NCBI GenBank assembly: GCA_049293335.1
Contig: JBATSO010000026.1
Location: 1-14,797 of the forward strand
Direction: 5' to 3'
Length of the DNA: 14,797 bases
From: JAGXIT01 sp049293335
Lineage (GTDB): Bacteria > Patescibacteriota > Saccharimonadia > Saccharimonadales > UBA4665
Program-made: the position numbers and the translations under genes
Shown: positions 6,890 through 12,725 of the stretch, in pieces
Position numbering within the stretch: position 1 is the first letter of the stretch
Layout of the letters: each line of letters opens with the position of its first letter
The notes under the pieces: generated by a model
Databases searched by the model: none
Told to the model about the DNA's origin: nothing
What the model saw: only the letters and a program-made list of their open reading frames with translations

Positions 6890-7383
6890 GCTGGCCCCTG
6901 TGCGCGGAGGCGCTGCATTAACAAGTCTCGCTTGTCGCCAAACGATTTACTAAGAGACATATCGAAATATTTGTTGGTGCTGCGCAGTACGCACCCCGCA
7001 CCAATACCAGGCTGAAGCCCAATCGTTAGCAATGTGTGAGGGTGAATATTTTGGCGCAACCACGTCATAAGCTTGCCCGTAAACTGAGCTGAAGGGTTAG
7101 CACTAAAGCTCATATGCAAACGCGGGGCATCTTTTTTCACCAATTTAAGAAAGTCTATAATGGCCTGGCGCTGGCTTTCCTGGGCAATATCGAGGTTATT
7201 GGTCGACACGAGCTGATCCAGCAGCAAGCTCATTTTGGGAGCTTGGCTAGGCGCCGCACCCGAACGCAAGGCTTCGCTGCGCAGTGCATCTTGAAGCTGC
7301 TCTACCTCTCGTATTAGCCTGCCCACATCGACAAGCCCAACCACGCCTACGGGCAAAACAGGAGCTTTCGAATCAGGCGCCAT
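6886..7383 (-). CDS. atpH: F1 ATPase delta subunit (peripheral stalk)
   Basis: A 165-residue protein, close to the usual 175-180. The N-terminal half is helical but poorly conserved. Support comes from the C-terminal part, where LLTIGLQPGIGAGCVLRSTN followed by KYFDMSLSKSF and a final basic helix resembles the family's vDpsLIGGvvVrvgdrviDgS...L pattern. Position between b and alpha, with an 11-nt overlap with the b gene and 4-nt overlap with alpha, agrees. Its job would be to join the top of alpha3beta3 to the b stalk. Alpha's shortened N-terminus means this interface may differ from the standard one. Confidence 0.8.
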   Translation of the reverse strand: MAPDSKAPVLPVGVVGLVDVGRLIREVEQLQDALRSEALRSGAAPSQAPKMSLLLDQLVSTNNLDIAQESQRQAIIDFLKLVKKDAPRLHMSFSANPSAQFTGKLMTWLRQNIHPHTLLTIGLQPGIGAGCVLRSTNKYFDMSLSKSFGDKRDLLMQRLRAQGPA

Positions 7384-7993
7384 GCAGTATGTCCTGTATT
7401 ATGGCCTCACGGTTGGCTTCGAGGTCGTTTAAGATGTATTCAAGCTGATCGTTCAGGTCTATTTGGTCACCGATGGCCGCCAAAACGTAGTGATTGATAA
7501 TATCGGTCATGTTTTGTTCGAACCGCTCAACAAGTTGCTGTTTTTCGGCCACAATTTGCTGTTGGACCTGCTGGCCCAGTAGCTGTCGCTGTTCGTCAAT
7601 AGCGGTGTTGGTTTTTTGAATCGAATCTACGGCAAGCTGCTTGGCGTCGTTGATAGACTGTTCGTACTTGGCAAATTCCTCTTTTAGGTTGCGTGTTATT
7701 TCGGTTTTCATGTATTCGTTTAGTTGACTCGTGGTGAGCCGTAGATCTTGCTGCAAAAACATGGCGTTTTCTGAAATAATTTTTTCGAAGTGTAAGCGAC
7801 CCCTGTTACGCAGCTCCTCACGGAAGGTGTCGTTGAATATGTGTTCTACATCGTCTTCGGCGGCCTTTTCGATGTCGTCTATGCCATTTTTCTTTTTGTT
7901 ACCACCCTGGCCCACCCTGAGAGCCAACCAGATAAATGCTAACATTGTCGCGAAAAGGCTTCCGATTGTTAGTGCTAGCCACCAAATTGTCAT
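7373..7993 (-). CDS. atpF: F-type ATPase b subunit (membrane-anchored peripheral stalk)
   Basis: The 206-residue protein is longer than the usual 156-170. One N-terminal membrane helix (about residues 3-27, WWLALTIGSLFATMLAFIWL) is followed by a short GQGGNKKKNG linker. A long charged, heptad-like coiled coil then runs to about residue 170 (FAKYEQSINDAKQLAVDSIQ and repeated QQQIVAEKQQ). It ends with an acidic C-terminal segment that would dock on delta. The sequence is low complexity, so topology and position directly before delta carry the identification. The ATG is 38 nt after the preceding gene; a loose GAGGGTGG lies about 10-17 nt upstream. It keeps a membrane anchor, so the F1 head is still tethered to the membrane. 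Confidence 0.85.
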   Translation of the reverse strand: MTIWWLALTIGSLFATMLAFIWLALRVGQGGNKKKNGIDDIEKAAEDDVEHIFNDTFREELRNRGRLHFEKIISENAMFLQQDLRLTTSQLNEYMKTEITRNLKEEFAKYEQSINDAKQLAVDSIQKTNTAIDEQRQLLGQQVQQQIVAEKQQLVERFEQNMTDIINHYVLAAIGDQIDLNDQLEYILNDLEANREAIIQDILHGA

Positions 7994-8031
7994 GTTATTT
8001 GCCCACCCTCACGCTTACAAAATGCTACTGC

Positions 8032-8886
8032 TTATAGTTTCAATAATAAGTATATCGCGACCAGCCCAATTACAAAAACAGTCAGCCCCAATATAACGAC
8101 CTGAATTAACCCGCGCAAAATTGATTTTTTAGCCAGCGGATTACGCCCGATCGAAACCAAGCTGCTGCGCACGCCGCCGTACAGCAAGCTACCTGTCATA
8201 AAGATGGTGATGAGTAAAATCGCCATACTAGCGTACAGCCGCACAGTGCTCACTGGTTTGCCTGCAATACTGTCACCTGATTTTCTGAAAAATGCTGGTA
8301 CGGGTGGCCCGCTGACTGAAACAGCCAGCGGATTACGTGAAATATTTATATCGATGTGTATGAACCCTATAGCAACGTCTTTTTTGCCGCCTGAGGTCGT
8401 AAGGCTGGCATTGCCGCTAACATTTTTTTTGCCATCAAAACTGCTAAGCGCTTTGCCCAATATAACTGTTTGGCCTGCATCCGCCTTCATGCCAATACCA
8501 TCGAGGGCAGAAATACTTATTATATCGCCTGTTTTTATGGGGCCATTTTGGGTGCTCACCAGCGCGTCAAACTTACCATTTGAGGCTACAAACACCTGAG
8601 AAGTAGTGCTGTCGCCCCCTAGGGAAACTGCTGTGTCGTTGGCCGAAACTACAATGCCCTGCATAGATTTATCGGTTTTGTTGGTCAGCGGTGTTACTTT
8701 ATGGCTGTCTTTCGGGTCGATCATAACAATCATACCCTTTTGCACATTGCCCGTTGTGCCATAGCCCTGTGAAACTGTTTGAGCAGCTCCTATTTGTAGG
8801 CCAAATGGCGCCAGCAACAAGGCAAGAATGCTTGCCCTAAAACTCAGCGAAATACCCTGCATAATCCAGCGCGGTGCGTGCCTCAT
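8032..8886 (-). CDS. Exported domain fused to a c-subunit-like transmembrane hairpin; first gene of ATPase operon
   Basis: From the ATG at 8886 this is 284 residues; the frame stays open to 9084, but that would run past a good promoter and into the opposite galU gene. Residues 1-35 form a signal peptide (LSFRASILALLLAPFGLQIG-AA). Residues 45-150 form an extracytoplasmic beta domain with NGPIKTGDIISISALDG then MKA...VILGKAL, resembling the NGPIxxGDLLTxSS...GxAMKA pattern of peptidase-G2-like and tail-spike domains, from memory. Residues about 215-237 and 261-282 are two membrane helices joined by IGRNPLAKK. That loop, and the hairpin's 70-residue size, recall ATPase subunit c with its RNP/RQP loop. 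The carboxylate expected about 18 residues after the proline is missing; Leu, Thr and Val occupy that stretch. It stands where atpB and atpE usually are. I recall related proteins in Saccharibacteria but no known function. Confidence 0.75.
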   Translation of the reverse strand: MRHAPRWIMQGISLSFRASILALLLAPFGLQIGAAQTVSQGYGTTGNVQKGMIVMIDPKDSHKVTPLTNKTDKSMQGIVVSANDTAVSLGGDSTTSQVFVASNGKFDALVSTQNGPIKTGDIISISALDGIGMKADAGQTVILGKALSSFDGKKNVSGNASLTTSGGKKDVAIGFIHIDINISRNPLAVSVSGPPVPAFFRKSGDSIAGKPVSTVRLYASMAILLITIFMTGSLLYGGVRSSLVSIGRNPLAKKSILRGLIQVVILGLTVFVIGLVAIYLLLKL

Positions 8887-8897
8887 AACTACGTATA

Positions 8898-8927
8898 AGT
8901 ATAAACGGTTTGAGTTCGAGACGCCAA
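8898..8927 (-). promoter_or_regulatory. Predicted promoter of the ATPase operon
   Basis: On the minus strand TTGGCG (8922-8927) and TATACT (8898-8903) are 18 bp apart. Transcription would start about four bases before the ATG at 8886, so the message would be nearly leaderless. It shares a 115-bp divergent region with the galU promoter. This promoter is the main argument for choosing 8886 over more distal in-frame ATGs. Confidence 0.5.
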
Positions 8928-8988
8928 TAGTTTTGTTGCCGATTGTATTCAGGCAGAAACAGGGGTGGTGTAGCAGATGGCTGTCGGG

Positions 8989-8994
8989 TATACT
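8989..8994 (+). promoter_or_regulatory. Predicted -10 box of the galU-like gene (leaderless)
   Basis: TATACT lies seven bases before the ATG at 9002, placing the transcription start at or next to the A of the start codon. No Shine-Dalgarno sequence precedes the ATG. No convincing -35 is visible at normal spacing, where the bases are TGGTGT. Confidence 0.45.
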
Positions 8995-9001
8995 ATGGTG
9001 C

Positions 9002-9844
9002 ATGAGTATTACAAAAGCAATTATCCCTGTTGCCGGCTGGGGAACGCGCCGACTACCCATTACCAAAGCCATCGAAAAATGCATGCTACCACTGGGTAAT
9101 CGCCCGCTGGTCGACTATGTTGTACAAGATTGTTTAGCGGCTGGCGTGAACGATATATATTTTGTGGTTGGCGAGCAGAGTGAACAATTGCAGGCGTACT
9201 ACCGCGACAATATTGCCTTAAACGATTATTTGCAGGCTAAAAATCAAGCGAGGCTCCTTGACCTCGTAAAACCACCCGAAGCAACCTTTCACTTCATTAC
9301 CCAGCCAAGTTACGGCAAATACGGTACCTCTATACCCGTTGCCCTATGTAAAGATTTTATTGATAACGATGAGCAGTTTTTAGTTATTATGGGTGATCAA
9401 TCGTTTTTTCAGCCCGAGGGAGGCTCAAATGCGCAACGACTTATCGAAATCGTGAACCAGTCTGAGGCACGTTCGGGCTTACTTGGCGTACCCGTGGCGC
9501 CTGAAGATGTTGGCCAATACGGCATTATCGAAAGTGACGAAAATGGCATATATACCCGTATTATCGAGCACCCTAAACCCGGCGAAACAACGAGCTTGCT
9601 GAACAATGCTAGTTTTTACTTGTTTGACCAACCGATATTTGAGTTTATAGAGGCAGATATGCAGCGACCGCACGAGCCAGGTCAAGAGTACTGGCTCATC
9701 GATGCCATTAACGACTACGTTTCAACTGGACAAAAGGTGGTTGTAGGACAAGCCAACGGCACCTATCTAGACTGCGGCAACGTACAAGGCTGGCTGCACG
9801 CCAACCAAGTCGTCGTATCTGAAACCCACCCCGCCAACCTCTAA
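9002..9844 (+). CDS. galU: GalU-like sugar-1-phosphate nucleotidyltransferase
   Basis: A 280-residue protein of the GT-A-like nucleotidyltransferase fold, expected to make UDP-glucose from UTP and glucose-1-phosphate for surface glycans. The nucleotide-binding start is clear: KAIIPVAGWGTRRLPITKAI then EKCMLPLGNRPL, against the usual VAGLGTRxLPxTKAxPKEMLP. The metal-binding Asp survives in IMGDQSF (D132). IIEHPKPGETTSLLNNASFY and the TYLDCGN near the end fit the family. Differences are notable: Pro-Lys-Glu becomes Glu-Lys-Cys, and the usual GLGHAV segment is YGTSIPV, so the exact sugar or nucleotide may differ. I start at the ATG at 9002; the longer frame back to 8828 would read through the divergent promoters. 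It stands alone, transcribed away from the ATPase operon. Confidence 0.82.
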   Translation: MSITKAIIPVAGWGTRRLPITKAIEKCMLPLGNRPLVDYVVQDCLAAGVNDIYFVVGEQSEQLQAYYRDNIALNDYLQAKNQARLLDLVKPPEATFHFITQPSYGKYGTSIPVALCKDFIDNDEQFLVIMGDQSFFQPEGGSNAQRLIEIVNQSEARSGLLGVPVAPEDVGQYGIIESDENGIYTRIIEHPKPGETTSLLNNASFYLFDQPIFEFIEADMQRPHEPGQEYWLIDAINDYVSTGQKVVVGQANGTYLDCGNVQGWLHANQVVVSETHPANL

Positions 9845-9873
9845 CGAGCGCCCCAACCTTTTAGGAGAGCCTA

Positions 9874-9912
9874 TTTTGGGAGGACAGTTTTGGGAGGACA
9901 GTCCTCCCAAAA
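9874..9912. terminator. Tandem plus inverted repeat between convergent genes, terminator-like
   Basis: A 14-bp unit TTTTGGGAGGACAG is present twice in tandem (9874-9887 and 9888-9901). The second copy is followed by its own inverse, GTCCTCCCAAAA (9901-9912). This gives a near-perfect 12-bp stem with essentially no loop, or about 10 bp with five loop bases. It sits between galU (+) and the cysteine desulfurase gene (-) and probably ends transcription from both sides. The T and A tracts are inside the stem and not after it, so it is not a textbook intrinsic terminator. Confidence 0.6.
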
Positions 9913-9962
9913 TGGTTTTGCTACGGTGTTGGTTTTGGTAGTGTATCTGTTAAATTGTTGTG

Positions 9963-11102
9963 TTAGTTACTTTTTGTTATATCTGTTAGAACCTGCACGA
10001 ATTTTTGCATATCTAAGTCTGTGGTAGCGCGGCCCATTGTCACTCGTAGGCTGCTGCGGGCGGCCTCGTCGCTGATGCTCATGGCACGCAGCACATGGCT
10101 CGGCTCACCACTACTGGCACTGCAAGCCGAGCCTGCAGCCGCCAATATACCCCGCTCCTCCAGTTGCACCAAAACCCGTTCGTTGTCATGACCAGGCAGT
10201 GTAAAGTGCATATTGTTAGGCGCACGGTGTTTCAGCGAACCATTAATGATTACACCTGGGATTTTTTGAGTTAAGAGGTGTATTGCTTCGTTTTTTATGT
10301 CATTTAACCTTGCGGCTTCGGCTTGGCGTATAGATTGTGCCTTATCGAGCGCGCTCGCAAAGCCAACTGCGCCAGCCACGTTTTCGGTGCCACTGCGCAG
10401 GCCGCGTTCTTGACCGCCGCCATGTATACTGCTTTCGATTTCCACATGGCTTGCCACATATAAAGCCCCTGTTTGCTTGGGGCCGTATAGTTTGCCGCCG
10501 TTCAATGTCATCAGGTCAACACCCAGGCGCTTTACCCGCACATTGAGATAGTTTGCTGCCTGGCAGGCGTCTGTATGGAAATACAGCGGCGTAGTGTTGC
10601 CGTGTTTTTTACGCTCATGGCGTATTTTTTGAATAATTTCGGCAATTTGGAAAAGCGGCTGGATGGTGCCGACCTCGTTATTCACATACATAACGCTCAC
10701 CAGCACCGTGCTATCTGTAATTTTACGCTGAAGGTCTTGCAGGTCTACCCTGCCCTCCTCTGTTGTAAGCGCAGCGGAGCAATTAAACTTTTGGGCTGTT
10801 AGCATAACAGAATCATGTTCTATACCGCTTATCACAGCGGAGCAATTTGGAAATTTTTGCATACTGCCTTGAATGGCTATGTTATTACCCTCGGTGCCAC
10901 CGGCCGTAAAAATTACCTCGCTGCTCTTTGCGCCCAACCAGTGTGCCACGATGCCACGGGCTTGCTGCAACGCTTCCCTGGCCTGTTTAGCAGGCAAATA
11001 CGTGGCCGATGGGTTATAAAAAATATCTGAAAAATAGGGCTGCATAGCCGCCAGCACATCTTGGTCGAGCGGAGTAGCCGCCGCGTGGTCTAGGTATATC
11101 AT
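9963..11102 (-). CDS. iscS: Cysteine desulfurase (NifS/IscS family)
   Basis: This 379-residue PLP enzyme takes sulphur from cysteine for Fe-S clusters and tRNA thiolation. Visible landmarks are YLDHAAATP at the N-terminus, TAGGTEGNNIA (67-77), the PLP-stacking His in SGIEHDSVM (H96), the pyridine-N Asp in HTDACQA (D178) and HGGGQERGLRSGTENV (228-242). The Schiff-base lysine is in NGGKLYGPKQTG (K204). The sulphur-accepting Cys is in GSACSASSGEPSHVL (C327). The His that normally precedes the PLP lysine is Gly here. Length and loop match the IscS/NifS group better than SufS. It is the last gene of the metG-tatD operon, with no scaffold (iscU) or mnmA beside it. A TAAAAT hexamer six bases upstream of the ATG could also give a leaderless transcript of its own. 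Confidence 0.95.
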   Translation of the reverse strand: MIYLDHAAATPLDQDVLAAMQPYFSDIFYNPSATYLPAKQAREALQQARGIVAHWLGAKSSEVIFTAGGTEGNNIAIQGSMQKFPNCSAVISGIEHDSVMLTAQKFNCSAALTTEEGRVDLQDLQRKITDSTVLVSVMYVNNEVGTIQPLFQIAEIIQKIRHERKKHGNTTPLYFHTDACQAANYLNVRVKRLGVDLMTLNGGKLYGPKQTGALYVASHVEIESSIHGGGQERGLRSGTENVAGAVGFASALDKAQSIRQAEAARLNDIKNEAIHLLTQKIPGVIINGSLKHRAPNNMHFTLPGHDNERVLVQLEERGILAAAGSACSASSGEPSHVLRAMSISDEAARSSLRVTMGRATTDLDMQKFVQVLTDITKSN

Positions 11103-11111
11103 GACTTTATT

Positions 11112-11501
11112 TTACACGCCAGCTTGAGCGAGCAGTGGGTCAAATTTTGCATGAATACGGTTTTGGTACTCTAAAACAGCGCTACGGAGGCGCTTAGCCT
11201 CTTCGGCAGAAATCGGTCGATACGGCTGACCGTCTTGTGCCTTAAAAATACCGTGCGGGCGAACATCGTAGCGAGTGGTTCGCACTTGAGTTTGATGGTT
11301 TTGGTCGGTCCATTCCTCGTGCCACACCCAAGTGTTTTCATCGAGACAAAAGAACTCTCGGCGCGTACCATCTGGAATTGGCCCAAACACACCACCGCCA
11401 ATTTTTGCCATATCGCGCAGCACGTTGCGCTGAATAATGGCATTTTTATCGTCGGCGCTCGTAGTAGAAACTAGGTTGAGCAGCTTTTTAAACATGATCA
11501 T
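11112..11501 (-). CDS. Conserved hypothetical protein (GPIPDGTRREFF family)
   Basis: A 129-residue soluble protein (127 if it starts at the second ATG, 11495). The core is IGGGVFGPIPDGTRREFFCL then DENTWVWHEEW, followed by TRYDVRPHGIFKAQDGQPYR and a helical ending (SAEEAKRLRSAVLEYQNRIH). The Trp/Glu-rich centre reads like a small antiparallel beta-sheet. I recall similar proteins as uncharacterised in Saccharibacteria. There is no signal peptide, membrane helix or catalytic motif. It overlaps the preceding gene by 14 nt and the next begins nine nt later, so it is co-translated between tatD and the cysteine desulfurase. No function can be assigned. Confidence 0.75.
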   Translation of the reverse strand: MIMFKKLLNLVSTTSADDKNAIIQRNVLRDMAKIGGGVFGPIPDGTRREFFCLDENTWVWHEEWTDQNHQTQVRTTRYDVRPHGIFKAQDGQPYRPISAEEAKRLRSAVLEYQNRIHAKFDPLLAQAGV

Positions 11502-11859
11502 ATGCCCCCGCTACTTGCTTACGAATTCTATCTAGATCAATGCCTTCCATAGACATACTGGAGAGGTTATTTGGGGCAGTTGAGACAGAGCTTTGGTTAA
11601 CGGGCTTGCCCGAAAGGCCCATCATATCGTAGGTTTGGTTGATAATGTCTTGACTTGATGGGGTCGATTCAATAGCCCCAGCAGCAAGCTGGGTAACAGC
11701 AGGCATAAGGCTTTCGCAGCGCTGAGCGGTAGTTTTTGCAGCTTTATCTGCCTCGTTCACCATCCAGCGCACAATAGGCGCCTCTTCGGCTGTTAGCCGA
11801 GGGTTAACTGCCTCTGGGCCTTTATCGATGTTTGAAATAAGTGGTAATTTGATAGCCAT
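11488..11859 (-). CDS. Hypothetical small helical protein
   Basis: A 123-residue protein I do not recognise. It is soluble, with a helical centre (EEAPIVRWMVNEADKAAKTT and RCESLMPAVTQLAAGAIES), a Ser/Asn-rich linker at about residues 85-103, and a short C-terminal helix (GIDLDRIRKQVAGAYDHV). No ribosome site precedes the ATG, which lies 12 nt after tatD. Its 3' end overlaps the next hypothetical by 14 nt. The overlap suggests the two proteins are made together and may interact; that is inference. Confidence 0.7.
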   Translation of the reverse strand: MAIKLPLISNIDKGPEAVNPRLTAEEAPIVRWMVNEADKAAKTTAQRCESLMPAVTQLAAGAIESTPSSQDIINQTYDMMGLSGKPVNQSSVSTAPNNLSSMSMEGIDLDRIRKQVAGAYDHV

Positions 11860-11871
11860 ATGTGGTTGTCT

Positions 11872-12720
11872 TTACGTTAGCCGAAATAATTGTAACGCAT
11901 TTTCGGTGGTAGCGTGTGCGATTTGCTCAATGGTTTGCCCTCTGAGCTCCGCTAGAAACTCCGCCGTCTGCACTACATGCATCGGTTCACACACTTTACC
12001 ACGAAACGGTGTAGGAGTCAAGAAGGGAGCATCTGTTTCTAACAGAAGTGATTGTTGTGGAATTGTGCGATATGTCACAAGTTGTTGTTCGTTTTTACTA
12101 AAGGTGGCAATACCGTTTACGCCTATGTATAAACCGTGTGCTACGGCCCGTTCTAAATGAGCCTGGCTATCAGTAAAACTATGTAGTACGCCGCGTACAC
12201 CCTGGTGGCTTTCAAAAATGGGCCAAAAGTTGTCAAAGGCATCGCGCACATGAAAACTCAGCGGTAGGTCGTGCTCTAGTGCCAGCTCTATTTGAAAACG
12301 TAAGACAGCCTCTTGGTCGGCTTGGGGCGAGTGATTATAGAAATAATCCAGCCCACATTCACCCACTGCTATAACTTTGGGGTGTTTCGCTAGCTTCGTG
12401 AAAGTCTTGCGCACATCGGGCCTAACCTGCGCTGGTCCACCCGAAGCCGCCGGTTCAGTGTACTGCTTGGCTTCGTGCGGATGAATGCCGATGCTCGCCC
12501 AGACGCCCTCATGACGCTCGGCAAACTTGACCGCCAGTTCGCTATCGTCCAGCGTTGTACCGATAACTAACATACGCGCGACCCCCGCAGTTCGGGCAGC
12601 CTGTAAAACCGTCTCGGCTGATCGCTCTGTTTTATCGGCAAACCACTTTTGGTGAACGGGCGTCAGGTTGGCCTCAATTTCATGCACGTGACAGTGCGTG
12701 TCAAAAAATGTGTACGCCAT
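11872..12720 (-). CDS. tatD: TatD-family metal-dependent deoxyribonuclease
   Basis: A 282-residue TIM-barrel metallohydrolase of normal length. All expected metal ligands can be placed: FDTHCHVH (H9, H11), GECGLDY (E121), LSFHVRD (H157), GVLHSFTD (H180) and LLETDAPFL (D230). IGIHPHE at about 78-83 is a further family marker. Members are 3'-5' DNA exonucleases or endonucleases implicated in repair and DNA turnover. Placement directly after metG (five-base gap) is common in bacteria, where the metG-tatD pair recurs. No strong ribosome site is visible; coupling to metG is likely. Confidence 0.95.
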   Translation of the reverse strand: MAYTFFDTHCHVHEIEANLTPVHQKWFADKTERSAETVLQAARTAGVARMLVIGTTLDDSELAVKFAERHEGVWASIGIHPHEAKQYTEPAASGGPAQVRPDVRKTFTKLAKHPKVIAVGECGLDYFYNHSPQADQEAVLRFQIELALEHDLPLSFHVRDAFDNFWPIFESHQGVRGVLHSFTDSQAHLERAVAHGLYIGVNGIATFSKNEQQLVTYRTIPQQSLLLETDAPFLTPTPFRGKVCEPMHVVQTAEFLAELRGQTIEQIAHATTENALQLFRLT

Positions 12721-12725
12721 AGTTG

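Noticed and set aside
4374..7375. Recoded UGA (Gly) as in Absconditabacteria and Gracilibacteria
   Set aside because: UGA serves as stop for atpG, atpA, atpH and atpF exactly at overlap junctions with the next start, so the standard code fits.
2666..8886. Sodium N-ATPase type operon
   Set aside because: That type begins with beta and epsilon and includes atpQ/atpR and a, c genes; the order and content here do not fit.
8828..9001. N-terminal extension of the GalU-like protein
   Set aside because: The family begins at the KAIIPVAG segment; the extension is antisense to the opposite gene's signal peptide.
8887..9084. N-terminal extension of the ATPase-operon lead protein into the galU gene
   Set aside because: It lacks a signal peptide at its start, overlaps galU codons and would lie upstream of the TTGGCG/TATACT promoter.
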